Position numbers and translations under genes: made by a program
From: Candidatus Melainabacteria bacterium
GTDB taxonomy: Bacteria; Cyanobacteriota; Vampirovibrionia; Obscuribacterales; Obscuribacteraceae
DNA length: 64,000 nt
NCBI GenBank assembly: GCA_016212515.1
Contig: JACRFZ010000114.1
Coordinates: 1 to 64,000, forward strand
Direction of reading: 5' to 3'
The notes under the pieces: model-generated
Database searches by the model: none
What the model was told of the DNA's origin: nothing
Seen by the model: the letters and a program-made list of their open reading frames with translations, nothing else
Shown here: piece after piece, positions 45,638 to 54,462 of the stretch
How the letters are laid out: the number at the start of each line of letters is the position of its first letter
Position numbering within the stretch: position 1 is the first letter of the stretch

Positions 45638-45806
45638 ATCGTCAGCAATTCTCTAGTTATCAGCAGCCCGGGGGTCGCCATTAACGATTAGATTTAATAG
45701 AATGGCGGAAAAATGAATTTAGCTCTTTTACAATTTGCCGACCTTGTTACAATAAATACGGTTCCCCAAAAGAGCCAAAGGCGGCTGGGGATATTGGGAG
45801 ACTTTC

Positions 45807-46640
45807 TTGGATTCAGCTATATCGGTCCAGAGGCATTCTGTGTTTCGTCCACGCACTGTACTATGCGAGAGGCATGAGCTGATTCGCTTCGGTTTGAAGC
45901 GGGTAGTTTCGGAAGTGGTTGAAATCGTCGGCGAAGCCGCAGACGGTATGGCCGCCACCGAGATGATTCGTAGATTGAGACCCGATTTCGTCATTCTTGA
46001 TGTGGATCTCGATGTGCTCAACGGAGTGGAAGTTTGCCGGCGGGTTTCGCAGGAACTGCCCAATGCCAATGTCTTGATTTTGACCGATTCTTACCATGCC
46101 ACTAAGTATCACAACCAGTTGAGCCGGGCGGGCGCCCGCGGTTTCTGTCTGAAGAGTTCCGGTCCCCGTACCCTTTTCGAGGCCATAGAGCAGGTCACAA
46201 GGGCTCTGCCTTACTGCGACCCGAAGATTACCCAGCTCGTCAAGCAGACCCCCACTACTAATATGCCGAATTGCAATCTCACCGACCGTGAGATTGAAGT
46301 TCTGATTCGCCTCGACCTTCGCAATAAAGAAATTGCCGAAGAGCTTGATATGAAGCTGAGAACGGTAGAGAAGCATATTGAGTGTATTCTTGCCAAGTTG
46401 AAAGTACCGACCCGTACTGCCGCTGCCTTGAAAGCCGTGCAGTTGGGTTATGTGCTTCTGCCCAAGATGCCCGGACGGGATCCAGTTACCGGTGTCAGTC
46501 ATGAACAGACTGTGGCGGAATTGCAGGCCGAGCTGGCCATCGCCAACGAGCATTTGAAAGCCCTTCTCAGACAAAATGAGCTTTTGAAGGAAGCCCTGAA
46601 CGAGAAGATGCGCAATCCTAATACTAATCCCAATACCTAG
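45807..46640 (+). CDS. NarL/LuxR-family response regulator with C-terminal coiled coil
   Basis: A 277-residue protein. The receiver domain has FVILDVDLDVLNG (phosphoacceptor Asp) and GFCLKSSG (conserved Lys). A LuxR-type HTH follows: LTDREIEVLIRLDLRNKEIAEELDMKLRTVEKHIECILAKLKV. After the HTH, family members usually stop, but here ~55 residues continue as a heptad-rich coiled coil (VAELQAELAIANEHLKALLRQNELLKEAL) ending in NPNTNPNT. The TTG start has GGGAG at six bases. It is divergent from the TPR-rpoB operon, so it may regulate it; that is inference. Confidence 0.88.
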   Translation: MDSAISVQRHSVFRPRTVLCERHELIRFGLKRVVSEVVEIVGEAADGMAATEMIRRLRPDFVILDVDLDVLNGVEVCRRVSQELPNANVLILTDSYHATKYHNQLSRAGARGFCLKSSGPRTLFEAIEQVTRALPYCDPKITQLVKQTPTTNMPNCNLTDREIEVLIRLDLRNKEIAEELDMKLRTVEKHIECILAKLKVPTRTAAALKAVQLGYVLLPKMPGRDPVTGVSHEQTVAELQAELAIANEHLKALLRQNELLKEALNEKMRNPNTNPNT

Positions 46641-46719
46641 ACTCGGGCTCGCAAGCGCTTTCTTTTCAGGCTCGGCGGGGTGCCCGTATCTTTGCTATAT
46701 TGACCTCGTTGGAGGTCGT

Positions 46720-47616
46720 ATGCGCAAGATTTTTCTACTTGTTACGGTCGGTGCGGTTCTATATCAGGGCTTTTGGGTCTGGCCGGTGCAGGCCGAAGAC
46801 GGGCCTAAAGTGCCTGTCGCTAAGTCCAAAGAGCCGCCCTTCAAAATCGGCTCCCGGGTGTCGCGCACCTTGCAAACAGTCACCGGTCTCAATCTTCTGA
46901 CGGAAGTGGTGGCCTCTCAGGCGGCGCGCCTGGCTATTCAGAAAAAGGTGGGCGGCAAGGTGAAGGTGAAGGTAAAGACCTTCAGTTTTACCGATTTGCT
47001 GGCTGGTAAGGTAAAGGCTGTAGACGTCCAGGTGCTCGATCCGAAGGTGAAGGGTTTTGGTGCCGGTGATATCAAAATTACTTCCGACAGTCCTTTCTGG
47101 TATCAATACAGGCGCGGCAAAGGGCAGAAGACCGGCATGCAGACGCCTGTGCTCATGAGTGTGAAGGCTGAGCTTTCCGAGAAGCAAATCGAAGCGGCCC
47201 TCAATACGCCGGAGGTGGCCAACAGTTTGCGCGGTCTCAAACTCGATCTGCCCGGGCTTGGCGATCAGACTTTACAGGTGCTCAAGCCCAAGGTTGATTT
47301 AGCAGACGAGCGTATAACTCTTACTGCCGTTCTGGTGGTGCAGGGTGCTGCGGAAGAAACCGGCGTACCGGTGAAAGTTTCAGCTAAACCGCAACTGGAG
47401 GGAGATCGCAAGATTTTGCTGACGGATTTGAAGGTAGACTCCGATGGCATTGTGGAACCCGAGAAATTCGCAGCCTTTGCCGAAACCCTCTTGAATCCTG
47501 TCATTGATTTCGCGCGTCTGGATAGGCGGGACCACGCTTTTCGCCTCAATCATTTTAAAATTGACGGAGAAGAAGTGGTCGGTGACGGCAAGCTTCTCTT
47601 GACACCACGGCAATGA
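46720..47616 (+). CDS. DUF2993 (LmeA-like) secreted protein
   Basis: A 298-residue protein with a signal peptide (LLVTVGAVLYQGFWVWPVQA). The rest matches DUF2993: LLTEVVASQAARLAIQKKVGGKVKVKVKTFSFTDLLAGKVKAVDVQVLDPKV and a final beta-rich part (DRRDHAFRLNHFKIDGEEVV). Family members are common in cyanobacteria and actinobacteria and are thought to bind lipids in the envelope. GGAGG precedes the ATG. It overlaps the GerMN lipoprotein gene by four bases, implying a shared operon. Confidence 0.75.
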   Translation: MRKIFLLVTVGAVLYQGFWVWPVQAEDGPKVPVAKSKEPPFKIGSRVSRTLQTVTGLNLLTEVVASQAARLAIQKKVGGKVKVKVKTFSFTDLLAGKVKAVDVQVLDPKVKGFGAGDIKITSDSPFWYQYRRGKGQKTGMQTPVLMSVKAELSEKQIEAALNTPEVANSLRGLKLDLPGLGDQTLQVLKPKVDLADERITLTAVLVVQGAAEETGVPVKVSAKPQLEGDRKILLTDLKVDSDGIVEPEKFAAFAETLLNPVIDFARLDRRDHAFRLNHFKIDGEEVVGDGKLLLTPRQ

Positions 47617-48206
47617 AAGAGCCTTCTTTGATAAAAGTGATACATAAACTTCCGACTTACCTGCTGTTTCTCTCTTTCCTTATCCCTGGCTTGCTTTTGA
47701 CCGGTTGCAGCCGTCAGGTATTGCAAGAGGGTCAGGTTAGATCGACCACTGCTCCCAAATACAAAAAGGAAAAGCTGCCAAGGCTCAGCCAGATTGAAAT
47801 CTGGTTTGTCAAACCGCAGGGCGAAGAACTGCGTCTGGAAAAGGTTTTGCGCTCTTACAACGGTCCCTATACAACCTGTGACTATCTCGACTTCGCCATG
47901 AAGGAATTGACCAAAGGACCCGACGGTAACGAGGCGCAGCAGGGACTTTCCAGCGAGTTGCCGCGGGGGACGGTACTGATAGACATCCGCAAGAAGGGTG
48001 AAAGGGAGGTTGCCATAAACCTCTCGCGCAGTTTCTTTCAGGGTGGCGGCATCGAGTCTTTCGAAACGCGCATGGAGCAGTTGCGCCGCACTGTCACCGG
48101 CATAGTCGGACCGGCAAATAAGACTCGAGTCTACCTGGACATTGAAGGGGAACGCCTCACTCGCACGGTGGGTGAAGGGCTGGAAGTAAAACAGCCTCTC
48201 AACTGA
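47613..48206 (+). CDS. GerMN-domain lipoprotein
   Basis: A 197-residue protein with a lipoprotein signal (FLIPGLLLTGC). A GerMN domain follows: IEIWFVKPQGEELRLEKVLR...AMKELTKGPDGNEAQQGLSSELPRGTVLIDIRKKGEREVAINLSRSFFQGG. GerMN proteins act at the cell envelope in spore germination or peptidoglycan-related steps in non-sporulating bacteria. Its ATG overlaps the stop of the DUF2993 gene. Confidence 0.8.
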   Translation: MKEPSLIKVIHKLPTYLLFLSFLIPGLLLTGCSRQVLQEGQVRSTTAPKYKKEKLPRLSQIEIWFVKPQGEELRLEKVLRSYNGPYTTCDYLDFAMKELTKGPDGNEAQQGLSSELPRGTVLIDIRKKGEREVAINLSRSFFQGGGIESFETRMEQLRRTVTGIVGPANKTRVYLDIEGERLTRTVGEGLEVKQPLN

Positions 48207-48329
48207 ATTTAAGATATTTAAGGCGCTGCTGTTACGGGACCTTACGAAATGCTCAGTATCTGCCTACAGTACATAGCAGGTGTGATATCTTTCTTGAGTA
48301 TTTGTCTATAGATTTTCCAGGGTGCCGTA

Positions 48330-48545
48330 ATGAAGGAAGGAATTCACCCCAAGTACTTTGAAGTTGTCGCGACTTGTGTCTGCGGCGCTGCGGTACAGAT
48401 GGGTTCCACCAAAAATCAAATTCGCGTAGAAATCTGCAGTTCCTGCCATCCTTTCTATACAGGTCAGCAAAAAATTGTTGACACAGAAGGTAGGGTAGAC
48501 CGCTTTGTCAAGAGATACAAGCTCGACAAAGCTGCTGCCAAGTAA
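48330..48545 (+). CDS. rpmE: Ribosomal protein L31
   Basis: A 71-residue L31 of the zinc-binding (C+) type: [23 protein letters not shown]... and [33 protein letters not shown]. The CxC and CxxC pairs bind zinc. It joins the 50S ribosomal subunit. A terminator follows. Confidence 0.96.
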   Translation: MKEGIHPKYFEVVATCVCGAAVQMGSTKNQIRVEICSSCHPFYTGQQKIVDTEGRVDRFVKRYKLDKAAAK

Positions 48546-48599
48546 CTTCCAGAATTCGTCAGCGCTTTTGCTGATATTCGCAATTTAGAATTTGTCATT

Positions 48600-48630
48600 C
48601 GGCTTGGCACTTTTAGTGTCAGGCCGTTTT
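48600..48630 (+). terminator. Terminator after rpmE
   Basis: CGGCTTGGCACT (48600-48611) pairs with AGTGTCAGGCCG (48615-48626), including two G-T wobbles, followed by TTTT. Confidence 0.7.
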
Positions 48631-48685
48631 GCAGATGATTATTTCAGTTATGGCTCTATTCATATTTTCATTGCAGTGAGGAACG

Positions 48686-49432
48686 ATGCTTACAATGCCG
48701 GCTTTAAGCAATAATTTGACCGCTCGGGAGAGACTCATCGTTGCCCTTGATGTGGACAGCATGGAAGAAGCAGAGCGTTTGATGGTGCTCCTCAAAGATG
48801 AAGTGGGCATGTTCAAGATAGGCCTGGAACTCTTTACCTCAGTCGGTCCCGCTCTCTTTGAAGTAGTGCGCAAGCATGGGGTGAAGGTCTTTTTTGACGG
48901 CAAGTTCCACGATATTCCCAATACGGTGGCTGGTGCCTGCCGAGCGGCCGTGCGGCATAACGTCGATATGTTCAATATTCACGCTCTGGGCGGCGCCAAA
49001 ATGATGTGTCAGGCGGCCAAGGCCACGGCGGAAGCGGCAGTGGGCAAGACGCGACCGGCTCTCATCGCCGTCACCATTCTCACCAGCATGGACGAGAAGA
49101 CCCTGGCCGAAGATTTGAAAGTAAATGTGCCCCTCAAGAAGATGGTGCCTTATCTGGCTGGTCTGGCTCGGGGCTCCGGTCTTGACGGTGTCGTAGCTTC
49201 AGCTCAAGAAGCTCCGGCCATCAGGGAAGCGGTGGGAGAAGATTTCTTGATTGTCACTCCGGGAATAAGACCTTCTTTTGCTAAGGCTGATGACCAGGCC
49301 CGCATCGTCACTCCCAAAGATGCCATTGCCGGCGGTGCTGACTATATTGTCGTCGGTCGTCCGATTTTGAAAGCGGAGAGCCCTGTTGATGCGGCCAGGC
49401 GTGTAGTGGAAGAATTGGACGGAGCCTACTAG
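48686..49432 (+). CDS. pyrF: Orotidine-5'-phosphate decarboxylase
   Basis: A 248-residue TIM-barrel enzyme. LIVALDVDSMEEAERL, then FFDGKFHDIPNTV (the catalytic DxKxxD), and VTPGIRP with GADYIVVGRPI near the end. It makes UMP from OMP in pyrimidine synthesis. Two ATGs (48686, 48695) are near GAGGA; the second has better spacing. Confidence 0.96.
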   Translation: MLTMPALSNNLTARERLIVALDVDSMEEAERLMVLLKDEVGMFKIGLELFTSVGPALFEVVRKHGVKVFFDGKFHDIPNTVAGACRAAVRHNVDMFNIHALGGAKMMCQAAKATAEAAVGKTRPALIAVTILTSMDEKTLAEDLKVNVPLKKMVPYLAGLARGSGLDGVVASAQEAPAIREAVGEDFLIVTPGIRPSFAKADDQARIVTPKDAIAGGADYIVVGRPILKAESPVDAARRVVEELDGAY

Positions 49433-49452
49433 CCAACCGGAATACTCGCCAA

Positions 49453-50499
49453 CTAGCGGGAATGAATCGAGGTCATTAGTTCCAGAAGTTCGTTGAACAT
49501 CTGCGATAGTGTGGCTTTGACGTCGGATAGCATCGCTTCCCTATCTTCCAGCACATCGATGTCGACCCCCTTTACCACAGGCGTTGTAGAGCAGAGCAGG
49601 GCCACCCTCTTCTTTTGCTCCGCCGTTTCCAGTCCGTCAATGCGTTTGAGTTCCAGCCAGCGTCTCATTAAGCGCTCTTTGCGCGATTCTTTGGCCGCTG
49701 AGCCGGGTGGAATATTGGTGAAGAAGCGCCAGATTTGTCGGGGATAGTCATGCTCGGCCCCTGTGGGTAAACCAAATATTTTGGCCAGCATATTGGGGGC
49801 GATAGTGGCCGTGCGTTTCTCGCCGCCGGCAATTTTTAGAGACCAGGCGGAAATGCCGGTGGAAGTCGCCCCTCCCAGGGTTCCGATCATGGCGCCTACA
49901 GTTTCCGGAGCTTCTCCCGGAGCTATCTCCATGCCGTTTGAAATCATGCTGAGGGCGCCGCTCACGATGAAGTTGGAAATGTTGTTCAGTCTGATGGCTC
50001 GGTCACGCCGGTCTTCCAGGTAGGAGCGGACAGCATTGTAGGCGGTTATTTCATTATCGATCTTGCTGATTACCACTCTCAGCTCGAGCACGGCCGAAAG
50101 TATGGTCTCGTTGATTTCCTGGCGCAGCAGCACTATTTGCAGGGCGTCCGGATCGTCGGCCGCCAGGGAGCCAACTTTGGTTGTGTCATTACCGGCGGTG
50201 CCCTGACCTCTGGCGGCCAATCGCTTGTTTCTCCGTTCACGCAAGGAAAAAAGAGCCGTCAGGTCGTCTTGAATGCCCAGATCGATAGCCATTTCTCTGG
50301 AACTGGGAGAAAGAGCCTGGAATTGGAACAGTCCCGGGTCTTGCTCCCCGCCTTCGTTATTTTGCGCCAGGACCGATGCCGGCTGGCTTAAGCCCCAAAG
50401 TAGTGTGAGACTGAGAATAATGCTAGAGAGCCTGCTCCGCTTCCGCTTGTTTGCGTGTGAGTCTGTCACTTTTGATTTCAGGCTCGGAATTTCCGGCAT
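49453..50499 (-). CDS. Secreted protein of unknown function downstream of cdaA
   Basis: A 348-residue protein: a basic leader and hydrophobic SSIILSLTLLWGLSQPASVLAQ form a signal peptide. The rest is mostly helical (VLELRVVISKIDNEITAYNAVRSYLEDRRDRAIRLNNISNF) with a glycine-rich central part. I recognise no family. The first 77 bases overlap the 3' end of cdaA, so the two are probably translated from one mRNA. Confidence 0.65.
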   Translation of the reverse strand: MPEIPSLKSKVTDSHANKRKRSRLSSIILSLTLLWGLSQPASVLAQNNEGGEQDPGLFQFQALSPSSREMAIDLGIQDDLTALFSLRERRNKRLAARGQGTAGNDTTKVGSLAADDPDALQIVLLRQEINETILSAVLELRVVISKIDNEITAYNAVRSYLEDRRDRAIRLNNISNFIVSGALSMISNGMEIAPGEAPETVGAMIGTLGGATSTGISAWSLKIAGGEKRTATIAPNMLAKIFGLPTGAEHDYPRQIWRFFTNIPPGSAAKESRKERLMRRWLELKRIDGLETAEQKKRVALLCSTTPVVKGVDIDVLEDREAMLSDVKATLSQMFNELLELMTSIHSR

Positions 50500-51403
50500 T
50501 GCTTACTCTTGGCTCGTCTCTGGTCCCTAATGATAGCTCCTGTACATCAATTTTTCCTCCCCTGCCGAAGAGAGAGAGGAAGGAATTTAGGGGACCAGAC
50601 CCGCCTTTGTCGCCGGTATTGTAGAGATAACCGAGGGGCTCGACCAGGTCGTCGGCCGAATTGTAACGGGCCAGCATGCCCCGGCTGGCAGCGGAAATTG
50701 CCCCGGTTTCTTCGGATACTACGATGCAGAGTCCGTCGTATATCTCAGAAAGACCAATGGCTGCTCGGTGTCTGGTGCCGTATTTGTAGCTCAGTTTTTG
50801 ATTGTCGGTCATGGGCAGGATCACCCCTGCCGCCACAATCTTGGCTTTGCGAATGACAACGGCTCCATCATGGAGGGGAGATTTGGGGAAGAAGATTGTC
50901 AGTAGTAAGGTGGCGGAAATGTCGGCATTGACCGGGGTTCCCGGACTGACGTAGTCGCGTTCGCCTTCGGGCGGTTCGATTACTATGAGGGCGCCGATTT
51001 TATTTCTTGAAAGCTCTCTTACAGCCTTAATGATTTCGTTTATATGGTTGGAAATGCTGGCCTGATTGGTATGCAGCAGGGAGAGGTCGACCTTGAAAGT
51101 CTGCACTCGACCCAGATAACCAAGACCGCGTCTGATCTCCGGTTGAAAGACGATGACCAGGGCCATGGCTGCCACCGGGATGACGTGCTGCAACATGGAG
51201 GTGATTATGGTCAGTTGCAAGGCCCAGGAGAGGACGGCAATGAAGATGAGTACCAGCATGCCCTTCACCAGGCGCTCCGCGTGGGTGCCGGCGATACGTC
51301 GCCAGAGCCAGATGACGCCATAGCAGATGACGAAGAGCTGGACCATGACTTTAGCCAGGGTTAGCCAACTTATTTGGTTTAAGAAGTCAGCGAAGTTACT
51401 CAT
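50423..51403 (-). CDS. cdaA: Diadenylate cyclase CdaA
   Basis: A 326-residue protein. Three membrane helices occupy the first ~90 residues (LTLAKVMVQLFVICYGVIWLW, LVKGMLVLIFIAVLSWALQL, VIPVAAMALVIVF). The DAC catalytic domain follows with SPLHDGAVVIRKAKI and GTRHRAAIGLSE, the two signature DGA and RHR motifs. It makes c-di-AMP from ATP at the membrane. It lies 23 bases after lysA; the lysA-cdaA order is also familiar from cyanobacteria as I recall it. Confidence 0.93.
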   Translation of the reverse strand: MSNFADFLNQISWLTLAKVMVQLFVICYGVIWLWRRIAGTHAERLVKGMLVLIFIAVLSWALQLTIITSMLQHVIPVAAMALVIVFQPEIRRGLGYLGRVQTFKVDLSLLHTNQASISNHINEIIKAVRELSRNKIGALIVIEPPEGERDYVSPGTPVNADISATLLLTIFFPKSPLHDGAVVIRKAKIVAAGVILPMTDNQKLSYKYGTRHRAAIGLSEIYDGLCIVVSEETGAISAASRGMLARYNSADDLVEPLGYLYNTGDKGGSGPLNSFLSLFGRGGKIDVQELSLGTRDEPRVSNAGNSEPEIKSDRLTRKQAEAEQAL

Positions 51404-51426
51404 GGCCGGGTTTTCCAGTTGCTATC

Positions 51427-52764
51427 TTATTTTAGCCAGCTCGGGATGCGGTCTAGCCTCAATAAGTCTTCTTCCGTCTCCGGGGCGATCATCAGTTCCG
51501 AGTGTCCATCTTTTACAAGTACGCAAGCCGGTCTGGCCGTGCGGTTGTAATTGGAGGCCATGCTGTAGTTGTAGGCGCCGGTAGCAAATATCGCGATGAT
51601 ATCCCCCGGTGCCGCGTCCAGTTTGGCTTCCTCTACGATTATATCCCCTGACTCACAGTACCTGCCTACTATGGTCCAGGTTTTCAGATGCTCTTCCCTT
51701 GGTTCCATGCGGTTTGCCACCATGGCCGTATAGGCTGCCTGATAAGTTATAGGGCGTGGATTATCGGCCATTCCTCCATCCACACTCAGGTAATTAATCT
51801 GCTCCAACTGCTTCATTCGTCCGACCCGGTAGAGGGTGACTCCGGCCGTGCCCACCAGGCAACGCCCCGGCTCAATGGAAAGAGAAGGCAGGGGGAGACC
51901 GCGTTTCTCCTGAAAGGCTTCCACCATTTTGGTGGAGATGGTACGGGTCCACTCTTCCAGGGCTATGGGTTTGTCGCTTTCCACATAGGCAATGCCCAGT
52001 CCGCCGCCAATATCCAGATGGGGCAGGACATAGCTGAAACGCTTCGAAACTTCCTCGTAGATGTCGGCAAATACTTCTATCACCTGTTGGAAGGGTTCCA
52101 GGTCCATGGCCTGACTGCCGATATGGGCGTGCAGTCCCATAAGTTTGATGGATTTTTCGCTCAGGCAATAAGTGATGGTGTCGTTTAACTGTGAGAGCGG
52201 AATACCGAACTTGCTGGTGTCGTGACCGGTCTTGATGTGATCATGGGTATCGAGGTCGATGCCCGGTATGATGCGCAGCAAGACCTCGGTAGTTGTATCT
52301 GACCCGGTCTTGCTGTGCAGTTCCACCAGTCTTTCCAGATCTTGCTGGTTGTCTGCCACTACCTTCAAATTGTGCTTGACGGCCAGAGCTAATTCTTCGT
52401 CGGTTTTGTTATTGCCGTGCAAGTAGATGCTGCCCTTGAAATTTGCTGCCAGGGCTGTTTCTATCTCGCCTTTTGAGACCACATCGAGGCCGAAGCCCAG
52501 TTTCTCCACGAGTTTGACCATGGCGGTGCAGAGAAAGGCTTTGCCGGCGTAGCAGGGCAGTGCTCCCGCCGGGTAGTGCTGCAGTCCGTTCTTGATCTCT
52601 CGGGCGGCGGCTTCAATAGTGTCCTGGCACATGATCCAGAGGGGGGTGCCGAAATTCCTGGCCAGGACCTCGGTGCTGACGCCGCCCAGGGTGAGCATGT
52701 TTCCTTTGGACACCCTGGCCGATACGGGCATGATGTTTTGATTGGGGCTGTTTGAAGATTTCAA
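51427..52764 (-). CDS. lysA: Diaminopimelate decarboxylase
   Basis: A 445-residue PLP enzyme. PCYAGKAFLCTAMVKLVEKLGFGLDVVSKGE contains the PLP lysine (YAGKA; most have YAxKA). Later HIGSQ, DIGGGLGIAY (PLP phosphate site), EPGRCLVG and a final CESGD motif are visible. It makes lysine from meso-diaminopimelate. The frame begins at TTG 52764; ATG 52731 or 52698 may be real. Upstream of cdaA in the same orientation. Confidence 0.94.
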   Translation of the reverse strand: MKSSNSPNQNIMPVSARVSKGNMLTLGGVSTEVLARNFGTPLWIMCQDTIEAAAREIKNGLQHYPAGALPCYAGKAFLCTAMVKLVEKLGFGLDVVSKGEIETALAANFKGSIYLHGNNKTDEELALAVKHNLKVVADNQQDLERLVELHSKTGSDTTTEVLLRIIPGIDLDTHDHIKTGHDTSKFGIPLSQLNDTITYCLSEKSIKLMGLHAHIGSQAMDLEPFQQVIEVFADIYEEVSKRFSYVLPHLDIGGGLGIAYVESDKPIALEEWTRTISTKMVEAFQEKRGLPLPSLSIEPGRCLVGTAGVTLYRVGRMKQLEQINYLSVDGGMADNPRPITYQAAYTAMVANRMEPREEHLKTWTIVGRYCESGDIIVEEAKLDAAPGDIIAIFATGAYNYSMASNYNRTARPACVLVKDGHSELMIAPETEEDLLRLDRIPSWLK

Positions 52765-52799
52765 TTTTCTTTGAGTTTCCAGAGATGGCAGGGTTTAGC

Positions 52800-53774
52800 C
52801 TAGCATCTATCAGGGCTCAGGTTCTCGTGTTTGTTCTTCCAGTAGCTCTGGCTCACCCTTTGTGATGAGCCGCCGGCAATGAATTTGGGCAGTTCTTCTT
52901 TGTGCTTAAAGGAGCTTGATAGACCGCCGTCTTTCTTGTCATGGGCAATGTGTTCCAGTTCGTCGTAGTTGAGACTGAGTGACGTGTGCTGGCTTGCCGA
53001 AAGTGGTGTTTCTTCAATACCGGTGACGGAGAAAGTACATTGCTTCAATTCCCAGATATTGCAGGCCAGAAGCTTGGAGGCTTGCACATCGGGGTGAGCC
53101 AGTTTGCGGTAAATTTTTTCGATGCTTTCGCGGGTGTTTTCCAGCCAGCCTTCTTCAAAAGAAAAGACACCGTGAATTTTGCCTTTGAAAATGTAAATGA
53201 GGGCGGCATTGTCTATGCCTTCATTGAGAATAATGGTGCCGGGCATGAGGCTGTCCATCAGGTGCTTGAGGGCAAAATCGAGGCGCTCTTTGACGGGCTG
53301 GGTGCTGGGGGCCTGATAGGGTTCGCCGTGAAAGATAGCCGAGGCTGCAATGGCCGTTTTGTCGTCAATCTTGTAAGTGTCGATGATGGTGTCGGAGGAG
53401 AGAATTTCCAGACCTACCCTCTGAAAAGCTTCTTCGCCCATGAGCTGCAGCAGCTCGCCGTCGTGTTCTTTGCGCCCGTAGACGCAGCCGAGAACGCGAC
53501 CCCTCAATATCAATACCGCCGCCCTGGATTTATTGCGCTGGGAGATAAGCCTCAGAACGCAGGTCTCTTCCTGCCCTTCAATGTTGACCAGTAGCTGTCG
53601 GCATTTGATCTGGCTGGCGAAGTCTACGCGCCGGGGCTGCTCTTCCCTCGGATGGGGGAAAAGACCCATGGCCCTCTGGTTGAGACCGTCGGCACTGCCG
53701 ATTATTTGTTCCAGGCGCTCTTTATCGTCGAGCTGACTTTTCCTTTCAGACCAGACAAACATATCCTTCCTCAC
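52800..53774 (-). CDS. Hypothetical protein with two DUF4388-like modules
   Basis: A 324-residue soluble protein. Two stretches look similar: AAVLILRGRVLGCVYGRKEHDGELLQLMGEEAF and AALIYIFKGKIHGVFSFEEGWLENTRESIEKI. Each reads as strand-strand-loop-helix, like DUF4388 (PatA-type) domains found in signalling proteins. The C-terminal part is polar. It precedes lysA on the same strand with a 35-base gap. The identification is tentative. Confidence 0.5.
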   Translation of the reverse strand: MRKDMFVWSERKSQLDDKERLEQIIGSADGLNQRAMGLFPHPREEQPRRVDFASQIKCRQLLVNIEGQEETCVLRLISQRNKSRAAVLILRGRVLGCVYGRKEHDGELLQLMGEEAFQRVGLEILSSDTIIDTYKIDDKTAIAASAIFHGEPYQAPSTQPVKERLDFALKHLMDSLMPGTIILNEGIDNAALIYIFKGKIHGVFSFEEGWLENTRESIEKIYRKLAHPDVQASKLLACNIWELKQCTFSVTGIEETPLSASQHTSLSLNYDELEHIAHDKKDGGLSSSFKHKEELPKFIAGGSSQRVSQSYWKNKHENLSPDRC

Positions 53775-53890
53775 ACTGCCCTATTGCTATTTTATCCAGG
53801 CCAGGGCTGTTTCCACTTACAACCGCCGGGAGAAACTGCCCCAACTTGGGTTAAAGATATTTCAATCGGCAGCCGACAGAGTGAAAGAGC

Positions 53891-54391
53891 TTAGAAAAGC
53901 TCTTTGAAATGTTGAATGCGGGAGTTTTTAGCCAGGGCCGGTTGATCCATGGCATCGATGTAGGCTTTTAGCTGCGTCCTTGTCAGGGCAATGTCGATGA
54001 GAATCAAATCGAAGCGCATGGGCATGCGACCGCTGCCCCAGCTACTCAGGGTGGAAAGTCGCTCTCTTGCCGAACTCAGATAGGCAAAGGCCGCCCTGAT
54101 AATTTTCTGTCTCTTGCGCCTGTCTACGGACATCTGCCCCGTATGTTCGAAAGCGCTGGTGGGAGAGTCGAGGCGCCTAGTCTTCACCTCGATGAAAACC
54201 AGGCAATCTTTTTCAGAGTCAGAATCAGGTTCAGGTTCGAGGGCAATTATGTCTATCTCACCCTCTCGGCCGTGGTGGAAATTTCTGGCTAGAATCTCAA
54301 GGCCAAGGGCTGAAAGGTGCTGGGCTGCCAGTTCTTCCCCCAGTTTGCCCAGGCTTTGTCTACGGTTCTTAGCAATAGCTGTCTCTTTCAT
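53891..54391 (-). CDS. YraN-like (UPF0102) predicted endonuclease
   Basis: A 166-residue protein. LGKLGEELAAQHLSALGLEILARNFHHGREGEIDII...LVFIEVKTRR is the YraN/UPF0102 pattern with the restriction-endonuclease-like EID and EVK catalytic residues. The true nuclease role is not established. Divergent from serS with 71 bases between starts. Confidence 0.88.
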   Translation of the reverse strand: MKETAIAKNRRQSLGKLGEELAAQHLSALGLEILARNFHHGREGEIDIIALEPEPDSDSEKDCLVFIEVKTRRLDSPTSAFEHTGQMSVDRRKRQKIIRAAFAYLSSARERLSTLSSWGSGRMPMRFDLILIDIALTRTQLKAYIDAMDQPALAKNSRIQHFKELF

Positions 54392-54462
54392 GCAGGTGAC
54401 CCTCCTGAGTGGCTATAATCGACTTTCCTTTAATAACGTCCCGCAGCCCTGAGAAGTTCAAA

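Larger units (their letters stand above)
45307..45806. other. 500-bp divergent intergenic region, operator-like and structured
   Basis: Between the TPR-rpoB operon (minus) and the response regulator gene (plus). It contains palindromes next to the operon (45360-45406), a folded segment with several stems (45503-45637) and a direct repeat TTACAAT at 45728-45734 and 45747-45753 near the response-regulator start. No protein gene is supported. Confidence 0.6.
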
